Shown: positions 1 through 5,085 of the stretch, piece after piece | How the letters are laid out: every line of letters starts with the position of its first letter | How positions within the stretch are numbered: position 1 is the stretch's first letter | Origin: Chitinophagaceae bacterium | Lineage (GTDB): Bacteria > Bacteroidota > Bacteroidia > Chitinophagales > Chitinophagaceae | NCBI GenBank assembly: GCA_947378615.1 | Contig: CANCKV010000296.1 | Coordinates: forward strand, 1 to 5,104 | Reading direction: 5' to 3' | Length of the DNA: 5,104 nucleotides | Translations under genes and position numbers: made by a program | The notes under the pieces: generated by a model | Told to the model about the DNA's origin: nothing | The model's input: the letters and a program-made list of their open reading frames with translations, nothing else | Database searches by the model: none

Positions 1-202
1 CTTCGTCAATATTTTTGCAAATATCCGTACCCTCCTCCACAACAGCCTGATGCATTTCAGCCTTTACTTTATCTTTCAAAAGTTTCTGACCTTCTATAAC
101 TATCTTTTGTTCGTGACTTTTTAATTCCCTTGTTTTTGGGTCAAGTACCATGTACTCTTCTTCTATTCCAATGGAAAAACTGCTGAAATTGAGCTTACTC
201 AT
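1..202 (-). CDS. Carboxylate-amine ligase, GCS2/YbdK family (N-terminal 67 residues only)
   Basis: The reverse strand from the ATG at 202-200 reads open to the window edge, giving 67 codons that begin MSKLNFSSFSIGIEEEYMVL. Two segments identify the family. One is the opening strand IGIEEEY (residues 11-17). The other is VKAEMHQAVVEEGTDIC (residues 46-62), which resembles the second conserved acidic block of GCS2 (glutamate-cysteine ligase 2) proteins. In this family the clustered glutamates bind metal-ATP and substrate. The E. coli relative YbdK has weak glutamate-cysteine ligase activity, but the physiological substrate is usually unknown, so a glutathione role should not be assumed. The product should be cytosolic, since no signal peptide is present. 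An in-frame stop lies 34 to 36 bases upstream of the ATG with no other ATG between, which fixes the start. No Shine-Dalgarno sequence precedes it. The rest of the gene, probably about 300 more codons judging by the family, is outside the window. Confidence 0.88.
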   Translation of the reverse strand, partial: MSKLNFSSFSIGIEEEYMVLDPKTRELKSHEQKIVIEGQKLLKDKVKAEMHQAVVEEGTDICKNIDE

Positions 203-480
203 AATTGGTATTTGTTTGTAACTATTCAGAATATTTTACAACGAGTCTATAAAAAAACAAAGAACACAAAATATTTCAATTACAGGGGTTATAAATTAAC
301 CTACTATCCAAGTATTCCCTTCTCAAACCAAATGAATGAAATTAAAACATTTGTCCTAATAAACTTCTAGACCATGCAATTTTACAATAAATATGATGGA
401 AAAGTTGATTTATCTAATGTAGTTAACAAAAAAGGATTAAATCGTTTGATTTTTGAAAGAATAGAACAATAAATGTTTTT
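203..480. other. AT-rich intergenic region, no supported gene
   Basis: This is the left part of the gap between the divergent ligase and thioredoxin-like genes. It is strongly AT-rich. I find no exact CAAAnnTA, the reverse-strand form of the Bacteroidota -7 element, so the ligase promoter cannot be placed. A 32-codon frame (374-472, plus strand, MQFYNKYDGKVDLSNVVNKK then 12 more residues) has plausible amino-acid composition but no ribosome binding site and no recognised relative. It is therefore not called as a gene. Confidence 0.5.
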
Positions 481-485
481 TCGAT

Positions 486-539
486 GCGGGAGGACACGCT
501 GCGTGGCAGTCAGTCGGGTTTCGGGTGTCCTCGAAACTC
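486..539. repeat. GC-rich structured element with competing hairpins (REP-like or RNA element)
   Basis: The core (486-533) has 33 G or C out of 48 bases inside an otherwise AT-rich gap. Two strong pairings are visible and exclude each other. The first pairs GAGGACAC (490-497) with GTGTCCTC (525-532), eight perfect base pairs enclosing a small CTGC-GTG-GCAG hairpin (499-509). The second pairs GGGTTTCG (516-523) with CGAAACTC (532-539), eight pairs including one G-U, with an eight-base loop. That loop is the 3' arm of the first stem apart from its final C. Compact GC-rich palindromic islands like this are often dispersed REP-type repeats, but I see only one copy here. A structured RNA or transcript-end element is the alternative. 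Confidence 0.5.
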
Positions 540-546
540 TTTTATT
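516..546 (+). terminator. Possible plus-strand intrinsic terminator formed by the 3' hairpin of the GC-rich element
   Basis: The stem GGGTTTCG/CGAAACTC (516-523 with 532-539, one G-U pair) is followed directly by TTTTATT (540-546), the arrangement of a factor-independent terminator for plus-strand transcription. It would insulate the downstream promoter from reading out of 203-480. The T tract is short and interrupted, and no convincing gene lies upstream on this strand, so the call is weak. Confidence 0.25.
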
Positions 547-556
547 CACTCTTAGA

Positions 557-585
557 ATACAAATATTTGTATGTGAAAACGTTTT
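557..585. promoter_or_regulatory. Two adjacent perfect palindromes, candidate operator sites
   Basis: ATACAAATATTTGTAT (557-572) is a perfect 16-bp palindrome. Three bases later AAAACGTTTT (576-585) is a perfect 10-bp palindrome. Both lie just upstream of the -7 element at 602-609. If transcription starts about seven bases after that element, the larger palindrome is centred near -50, a normal position for a dimeric activator or repressor. AT-rich DNA produces short palindromes by chance. The 16-bp perfect symmetry is the stronger of the two signals. Confidence 0.35.
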
Positions 586-601
586 ATATTGTTTAAATAT
601 T

Positions 602-609
602 TACGTTTG
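602..609 (+). promoter_or_regulatory. Bacteroidota-type -7 promoter element for the thioredoxin-like gene
   Basis: TACGTTTG matches the phylum consensus TAnnTTTG exactly and ends 42 bases before the chosen ATG, leaving a short leader. A canonical -33 TTTG is not found at the expected 19 to 21 base spacing. The nearest TTTG (566-569) is too far upstream at 32 bases, and only a run of T (582-585) lies near the expected place. The element may therefore depend on an activator bound at the palindromes just upstream. Confidence 0.45.
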
Positions 610-651
610 TCCTGTTTTTAATTTAACTCTTTAAAAGTGCCGAGTTCTCTT

Positions 652-3006
652 ATGAAAAAATCTTTTTTATTGCTGACATTTGTCTGTTTAATTCATTTGT
701 TTTCTTTCGCTCAAAAGGTCATTAATAACCCAAGTTACGGTTCTTCGCTAACTAGTTATATCAAAATTGCTCAGATAGAGTTGAGTGATACAGCAACTAT
801 TCTACATTTCAAGGTGAATTATAGGCCTGGCAACTGGATTCAGATAGATACTAATAGCTATATCTTGCCTTCAGGCAGCCAAACTAAATTGTCGATGAAG
901 GGTACAAGGGGTTTATTAGTTGGATGTAATCATAAATGGACAATGCCTGATAGTGGAGTTGTTCATTATACCTTAATTTATCCACCTTTAGAAGCTTCAG
1001 TTAAGAAGTTTGACTTTATTGAGAATGAAGGTTCTGATTGGAAAATATTTGATATAGCTATAGCTCCCAAAAAAACAATCCTTCCTGAACCGTTAATGGG
1101 GAATTGGATGGAAAATAATAGTGGTAGTAAATGGATACTTGGTTTGTATGACAGTGTTGCCATCTATAAAAATAAGATTTGGCATTATGGAAAGGTTGTT
1201 TATCAGAATGCCGAATATCAACTAACACTCCTTTCTGCAGGTTCAACAGTTACATTGTACTTAAAGGGTGATGAATCGGGAAATTGTTATTTTGGTGAGT
1301 CATCAATAAAGAAAGTGGAATGTACTCACAAAATGATTGGCATTTCCAATCATCGGAGCTATTCAATTGATAGCGATTTTCCAACTCCTTTCTTTAAAAA
1401 TGGTGTTGCTACCATTAAGGGCTATATCAATGGTTATAATTCTAGGACTTTGATACCCACATCCGAATTCAGTACGCCTTTTGATGGAACAATCGTATAT
1501 GTCAAGGCAAATGACGATGGTACATTCGAAACAAAAGTTCCAGTTTTACATCCGGGAATTTATCAGTTTATGTTGCCTCGGATACGAAAATCTGATTTTA
1601 CCTTAGTGCCCATGTATGTTGAAGCGGGTAAGGAAATTATCTGTTTCTTTGATATGGATAAAAACAATACTGCCATTGGGTTTACCCCTGATTTATCGAC
1701 CTCCTCCTTGTTTATGGGAGATAATGGGGAAGTGAATAATGAATTATTTCAGTCAACACAAAGCCCTAGGCTGACTGATACTGTTTCATCAATTTATGCT
1801 GATATTATTAAATTTCAACAACATCATCTTGAACTAAAGAAAGCTAATGATGCAAAGGTGTTGACCTTGATGTCAACTAATGCAATTAGTGAAAAGACAG
1901 CAAGGATATTGCATGCAAATAATACAGTCAATTACTGTTATAGTTTATTGATGTATAATGCTTCTCGTGAGTTTATCTACAAAAGAGATAAACACATAAC
2001 TAATTACAGTAAGACCTATTTAGAGCCAGTGACGCTAGGATTTCCATATTTGAATCCAATCAAAGCTGCATTGAATGATACTTTTTGTCAGACAAGTAAG
2101 ATGTTTAGTTCCTTGCTGAATAGTTTGAAAACGATGCCTGAAGCCAAGAAGCCTGATTATTCACTTACTAGTATCATGAATGAAATGAGAAGAAGAGGTA
2201 CTGTCTTTAATGAAGACGAGAATACATTGTATAATGGGCTAATTGCCATGAAACAACCCGATAATAATGCAACAGATAGTTTTGAGATTTATGAAAAACT
2301 TACCAAGAAATTTAAGAGTAAATATGAAAATACGATTGATGACATTGCAAGGGAACTTCAAACGTTAACCACCGAACAATATCTAAAGCGATACTTTGGA
2401 TATCCCGATTTTATTACCGATTATTATACCCTAAGTGACAATATTACAAAAATAAAGACCCAAAGTACATCGTTAGAAGCAAGGGAATTGAAGGAGATTC
2501 GCAAGAAAATGAGCAATCCTGCCTTTGCAGACTTTTTGGAAGAATTTAATAAGGTAGCAATTAAGCCTGTTAAACAGAATGAAGGTGCCGTCTTCAAGAG
2601 TACTCCATATATGTCGGGTGATGATGCATTTGAGTCTTTTATAGCACAATACAAGGGTAAAGTTATTTTTCTTGATTTTTGGGAAACATGGTGCATGCCT
2701 TGCAAAATGGGGATGGCACAGATTGCACCTTTAAAGGAAGAGTTAAAGGATAGTAATGTAGTTTTTGTTTGTGTTGCTAGTCAGAGTTCGCCAAAAGATA
2801 CTTGGAATGTATTGACAAAAGGAATCAGGGCAGAACATTATCGATTGAGTCAATCTGAATATTATCCATTATATCAAAGGTTTAGTATCAAAACAATTCC
2901 GAGGTATGTTTTGATTAGTAAGGATGGAAGAATCGTAAACAGTGATGTAGGACATAAACCGAATGACGAACTAAAGAGAATGATTTTGAAGTTGATAAAA
3001 GAATAA
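652..3006 (+). CDS. Large exported TlpA-like thioredoxin-fold protein
   Basis: This 784-residue protein is probably a thiol-disulfide oxidoreductase of the cell envelope. The ATG at 652 is chosen over the in-frame GTG at 637 because it gives a clean signal peptide, MKKSFLLLTFVCLIHLFSFA, with likely cleavage after Ala20. Residues 23-138 and about 144-228 resemble N-terminal modules found on Bacteroidota TlpA-type proteins (for example YRPGNWIQID and GNWMENNSGSKWILGLYDS). Residues 250-340 look like a beta-sandwich of DUF4369 type (inferred). Residues 360-640 are mostly helical with no domain I recognise. The C-terminal thioredoxin domain (about 650-784) has VIFLDFWETWCMPCK with the redox pair Cys681/Cys684, and cis-Pro750 in KTIPRY. 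Glu678 replaces the usual Ala before TWC. Disulfide reduction in the periplasm is the likely role; partner and substrate are unknown. No Shine-Dalgarno is visible. No lipobox or C-terminal sorting signal is seen. Confidence 0.9.
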   Translation: MKKSFLLLTFVCLIHLFSFAQKVINNPSYGSSLTSYIKIAQIELSDTATILHFKVNYRPGNWIQIDTNSYILPSGSQTKLSMKGTRGLLVGCNHKWTMPDSGVVHYTLIYPPLEASVKKFDFIENEGSDWKIFDIAIAPKKTILPEPLMGNWMENNSGSKWILGLYDSVAIYKNKIWHYGKVVYQNAEYQLTLLSAGSTVTLYLKGDESGNCYFGESSIKKVECTHKMIGISNHRSYSIDSDFPTPFFKNGVATIKGYINGYNSRTLIPTSEFSTPFDGTIVYVKANDDGTFETKVPVLHPGIYQFMLPRIRKSDFTLVPMYVEAGKEIICFFDMDKNNTAIGFTPDLSTSSLFMGDNGEVNNELFQSTQSPRLTDTVSSIYADIIKFQQHHLELKKANDAKVLTLMSTNAISEKTARILHANNTVNYCYSLLMYNASREFIYKRDKHITNYSKTYLEPVTLGFPYLNPIKAALNDTFCQTSKMFSSLLNSLKTMPEAKKPDYSLTSIMNEMRRRGTVFNEDENTLYNGLIAMKQPDNNATDSFEIYEKLTKKFKSKYENTIDDIARELQTLTTEQYLKRYFGYPDFITDYYTLSDNITKIKTQSTSLEARELKEIRKKMSNPAFADFLEEFNKVAIKPVKQNEGAVFKSTPYMSGDDAFESFIAQYKGKVIFLDFWETWCMPCKMGMAQIAPLKEELKDSNVVFVCVASQSSPKDTWNVLTKGIRAEHYRLSQSEYYPLYQRFSIKTIPRYVLISKDGRIVNSDVGHKPNDELKRMILKLIKE

Positions 3007-3058
3007 TACAGTGATTATATTTCAAAAATAAAGTCTATTAATCAATTCTTTTGTCAAA
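2998..3058. repeat. 61-bp direct repeat, copy 1 (overlaps the end of the thioredoxin-like gene)
   Basis: This copy begins AAAGAATAATACAG and ends ATTCTTTTGTCAAA. It matches 3114-3174 at 59 of 61 positions; the differences are T3012/A3128 and A3017/G3133. It includes the last two codons (Lys783, Glu784) and the stop codon of the thioredoxin-like gene, so the duplication seems to have captured the gene's tail. The two copies start 116 bases apart. Confidence 0.95.
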
Positions 3059-3085
3059 GGGGGTATAACATTTTTTTGCTTAAAG

Positions 3086-3107
3086 AGGTTAGTGGAGACA
3101 CGAACCT
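3086..3107. repeat. Hairpin with GAGA tetraloop between the direct repeats
   Basis: AGGTT (3086-3090) pairs with AACCT (3103-3107). Inside, after an A-G mismatch, GTG (3092-3094) pairs with CAC (3099-3101) around the loop GAGA, a GNRA-type tetraloop in plus-strand RNA. No good T tract follows on either strand: TGGCAG follows on plus, and CTTTAAGC on minus. A simple intrinsic terminator is therefore unlikely, though it lies between convergent genes where transcripts must end. It may be a small dispersed palindromic element. Confidence 0.45.
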
Positions 3108-3113
3108 TGGCAG

Positions 3114-3174
3114 AAAGAATAATACAGAGATTGTATTTCAAAAATAAAGTCTATTAATCAATTCTTTTGTCAAA
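3114..3174. repeat. 61-bp direct repeat, copy 2 (intergenic)
   Basis: This is the second copy of the repeat at 2998-3058, with two substitutions. It lies wholly between the convergent genes and ends 15 bases before the stop codon of the DUF4397-like gene. The bases between the copies (3059-3113) hold a G run, a T run and the hairpin. High identity suggests a recent tandem duplication of a unit of about 116 bp with a truncated second unit. Confidence 0.95.
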
Positions 3175-3189
3175 CAGGAAATTGTTGTA

Positions 3190-3933
3190 TTAATAATTTG
3201 TTTCACAATCTACGTCTATAAAATTTAATGCATCAGTAGGCGACAAATCCGCTCTTGTCATCAGCAGTAAGGTATATACATTGGTAGATTCGAAGGTTTC
3301 GGTTCCAGTTTTAAGGGTTTTACTTGTGGAGTTATCGTAGATGGTGTAATTGTAGGTACCTGACGTAATGTAATCAAATGTAGTAAAGTATCCATAACTC
3401 TGGAAATCGAGAAAGTTCCTTGCTGTGTAGGTTAACGACGAAATACCTGCAGATTGAATTCGGAAGTTTATGTAGGTGAAATATGCCTGAGTTCGGAAGT
3501 CTAGCAACCTGATAGCAGATTTACCACCTGCCGGTTTAGTGAAATTATCAGGTACAATTGCTATTTTCCAATTGTAACCCACCCTATATATAAAACATGA
3601 ATAATAATTTCCTGCCAGTAAATCGACACCCACATTTACTCGAGTCGTATCACCACCGAATTTTACAACAATTGTATTCGTTCCTATTTTAGCCGTTTTA
3701 TACCTAGTTGGATACCATTGTTTGACAGAGGAATCAATAGCTACATTGTTTAGGGTTACATAGACAGGTCCATAATCCATCACATTGAAAATTTTAATCA
3801 TCGGAGGAACAGTACTAGTTGTACCTGTTGTTGTACTAGTCGTATCGGTAGTAGAAGTACTTGTAGTATCTACTTGTTTATAACAAGAAGAAAATAATGT
3901 AGCAATGACTAATCCTAATATCAATTGTTTCAT
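3190..3933 (-). CDS. DUF4397-like lipoprotein
   Basis: This 247-residue predicted lipoprotein starts MKQLILGLVIATLFSSC, with Cys17 the likely lipidated residue. Phe at -3 of the lipobox is not classical but is tolerated in Bacteroidota. A second ATG four codons upstream (3945) is possible, but the downstream one places the charged residue at the start of the signal peptide. Residues 18-44 are a Ser/Thr-rich linker. Residues 46-130 look like DUF4397: IKIFNVMDYGPVYVTLNN, a later LLAGNYYSCFIYRVG, then PDNFTKPAGGKSAIRLLDF as in the family's inter-domain turn. Residues 140-230 seem to be a second, diverged copy of the fold. DUF4397 has no known biochemical activity; it is common in Bacteroidota envelope proteins and is likely beta-sandwich. 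The gene follows the PKD lipoprotein gene by 28 bp and probably shares its transcript. No Shine-Dalgarno is visible. Surface versus periplasmic location cannot be decided, because the acidic export signal after Cys is absent or atypical. Confidence 0.82.
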   Translation of the reverse strand: MKQLILGLVIATLFSSCYKQVDTTSTSTTDTTSTTTGTTSTVPPMIKIFNVMDYGPVYVTLNNVAIDSSVKQWYPTRYKTAKIGTNTIVVKFGGDTTRVNVGVDLLAGNYYSCFIYRVGYNWKIAIVPDNFTKPAGGKSAIRLLDFRTQAYFTYINFRIQSAGISSLTYTARNFLDFQSYGYFTTFDYITSGTYNYTIYDNSTSKTLKTGTETFESTNVYTLLLMTRADLSPTDALNFIDVDCETNY

Positions 3934-3961
3934 AAATGTAATCATTCAGTAGTTTAATAAT

Positions 3962-4726
3962 TTAATTGGGGATATCAATAATGTTGTACTTACTTCCCAA
4001 ACAACCCAAATCACTTTTGACAGTCAATGTTACAGTGTCTTTCTGTAAAGTGCTGTTTTTAGTATAGGTATGTGTAAGATAATAATCTGCCGTATCAACG
4101 GGTGCACTCCCATCCCCAAAAGTCCAATGGTAATTTTTAATTATTCCTGAAGAAACTTTAGAAGTAAATGCATTAAAGGCAAACGTTACAACTTTAGTGC
4201 CTAAATCTTTTTGTTGTAGGGTGAAATCAGCAGTAGGGATTGGAATGGTAGGGAATTTAATTGTCTTTGTCAGTTGTGCAATTACTGTGTTGTTTATTCC
4301 AGTATCTATTTTAACCAAAACGTCATAACTCGGATTTGAAAATTTATATGTATTACTTGTCGTAGGAGTTGTTGTTTTTTGGGAGGTGCCATCACCAAAA
4401 TACCATTCATAAGTTGCATTTGAAGGAATATTTGTTCCTGCTACAGTATAAGATACGACGATGTTTGAAGTCGCACAAGGTGTTACAAATGTTGGAGTAA
4501 GAGTCAATTTATATTTATTACTATCTATTTGAGCATGCCAATTAGAGGTGTCACCGGTTGGACTAATTGGTGTATAAGTAGCTTTGCTTGGATTGCTTGT
4601 GCCACCACCACTATAGGTTGTAGTGGTGGAAGTAGAGGAAGTATTACCCATATCAACTTGTCGTGTACAACCAATCATCATGTTGAGATATAGTGTAAAC
4701 AATAAAATGACAAGTATAAATTTCAT
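3962..4726 (-). CDS. PKD-domain lipoprotein (two PKD repeats)
   Basis: This 254-residue predicted lipoprotein starts MKFILVILLFTLYLNMMIGC, with Cys20 as the lipidation site (lipobox MIGC). The frame stays open upstream to an ATG at 4840, but those 38 codons are AT-rich, non-conserved in appearance and would bury the signal peptide, so 4726 is the better start. Residues 21-50 form a Ser/Thr/Gly linker. Two PKD (Ig-like) domains follow. One is at about 74-157 with YEWYFGDG (106-113). The other is at about 164-253 with YHWTFGDG (199-206), HTY (219-221) and a closing VTLTVKSDLGC. The WxFGDG turn and the HTY strand are the hallmarks of the fold. PKD domains usually mediate protein or glycan contact; no enzymatic domain is present, so a binding or scaffold role is inferred. 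It is first in a likely two-gene operon with the DUF4397-like lipoprotein. Confidence 0.85.
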   Translation of the reverse strand: MKFILVILLFTLYLNMMIGCTRQVDMGNTSSTSTTTTYSGGGTSNPSKATYTPISPTGDTSNWHAQIDSNKYKLTLTPTFVTPCATSNIVVSYTVAGTNIPSNATYEWYFGDGTSQKTTTPTTSNTYKFSNPSYDVLVKIDTGINNTVIAQLTKTIKFPTIPIPTADFTLQQKDLGTKVVTFAFNAFTSKVSSGIIKNYHWTFGDGSAPVDTADYYLTHTYTKNSTLQKDTVTLTVKSDLGCLGSKYNIIDIPN

Positions 4727-4926
4727 ATTAATATTTGTAACCAAGTTTAAATTAAACCGACATTTTATGTATAGTTTATTGTAAATGTAATTAAATACGC
4801 AATAATACTCTTTCAAATGTGGATATAATTCCAATTTCAATGGTACTTGTTCTAAGAATTGAATAAAACTTAGTTGAAAATGTAGGGGAAGGGAAGATAA
4901 TCCAATGTCATTAATTTAAGGAACGG
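4727..4926. other. Upstream region of the lipoprotein pair, no gene seen
   Basis: This AT-rich stretch should contain the promoter for the two minus-strand lipoprotein genes. No exact reverse-strand match to TAnnTTTG is present. Near matches on the minus strand are TACATTTA (4789-4782) and TATTATTG (4807-4800), each one base off, and neither has a well-spaced -33 element. No ribosome binding site precedes 4726. I see no credible reading frame on either strand other than the rejected N-terminal extension described with the PKD lipoprotein. Confidence 0.4.
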
Positions 4927-4941
4927 CTGTCAGGTTGAGGC
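4927..4941. repeat. Partial copy of a dispersed intergenic repeat
   Basis: CTGTCAGGTTGAGGC resembles the first half of the fuller copy at 5004 (CTGTCAAGCTGAGCC), with 12 of 15 positions identical. The second half, GTCGAA, is missing here. Short repeats of the type TGTCA-GGCTGAGC-TGTCGAAGC are familiar in intergenic DNA of Bacteroidota genomes; that link is from recall, not from a search. Confidence 0.5.
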
Positions 4942-4954
4942 AGTAATTAGAGGT

Positions 4955-4971
4955 TCTCAAGTTTTTTGAGA
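4955..4971. other. Small hairpin TCTCAA-GTTTT-TTGAGA
   Basis: Six perfect base pairs (4955-4960 with 4966-4971) enclose a five-base loop. The following bases (TGACATCG on plus) are not T-rich, so it is not a convincing terminator. It lies within the repeat-bearing region and may be part of a larger dispersed element. Confidence 0.35.
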
Positions 4972-5003
4972 TGACATCGCATACTCTCCGAAAATCAGAG
5001 TGA

Positions 5004-5029
5004 CTGTCAAGCTGAGCCCGTCGAAGCCC
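5004..5029. repeat. Full copy of a dispersed intergenic repeat
   Basis: This 26-base segment holds CTGTCAAGCTGAGCCCGTCG followed by AAGCCC. It reads as a complete copy of the intergenic motif that is only partial at 4927 and 5086. AAGCTG (5009-5014) can pair with CAGCTT (5034-5039), giving a six-base stem with a 19-base loop. The function is unknown; the motif is probably a small non-autonomous repeat. Confidence 0.55.
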
Positions 5030-5085
5030 TAAGCAGCTTAAACTTTCATCATTGATTTTCAAACAAAAAACTACTTTTCATTAGC

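Noticed and set aside
200..367. Plus-strand stop-free frame of 56 codons over the start of the ligase gene
   Set aside because: It has no start codon with support, its composition is that of AT-rich intergenic DNA, and its left end runs into the antisense of the ligase.
486..539. tRNA or rRNA fragment in the GC-rich island
   Set aside because: There is no cloverleaf, T-loop GTTCGANTC motif or CCA end, and no recognisable rRNA helix; the pairings are simple competing stems.
637..651. GTG start five codons upstream of the thioredoxin-like gene
   Set aside because: The ATG at 652 begins a standard signal peptide with Lys-Lys at positions 2-3; the GTG only adds PSSL before it and has no ribosome binding site.
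978..1246. Two overlapping minus-strand open frames of about 60 codons inside the thioredoxin-like gene
   Set aside because: They lie antisense to a well-supported coding region, lack recognisable domains or start signals, and are explained as chance open frames opposite real codons.
2424..2705. Minus-strand open frame of 93 codons opposite the thioredoxin domain
   Set aside because: It is antisense to the conserved WCMPC region, whose conservation is accounted for by the plus-strand protein. No ribosome binding site or domain is visible.
2998..3174. Insertion sequence or transposon with target-site duplication
   Set aside because: A 61-bp flanking duplication is far too long for a transposition target duplication, and the 55-bp interior has no terminal inverted repeats or coding capacity.
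2998..3174. CRISPR array
   Set aside because: Only two repeat copies exist, they are 61 bp and overlap a coding end, and there are no further repeat-spacer units or cas genes.
4727..4840. 38-codon N-terminal extension of the PKD lipoprotein
   Set aside because: It would place a charged, AT-rich segment before an otherwise textbook lipoprotein signal peptide; the ATG at 4726 explains the protein better.
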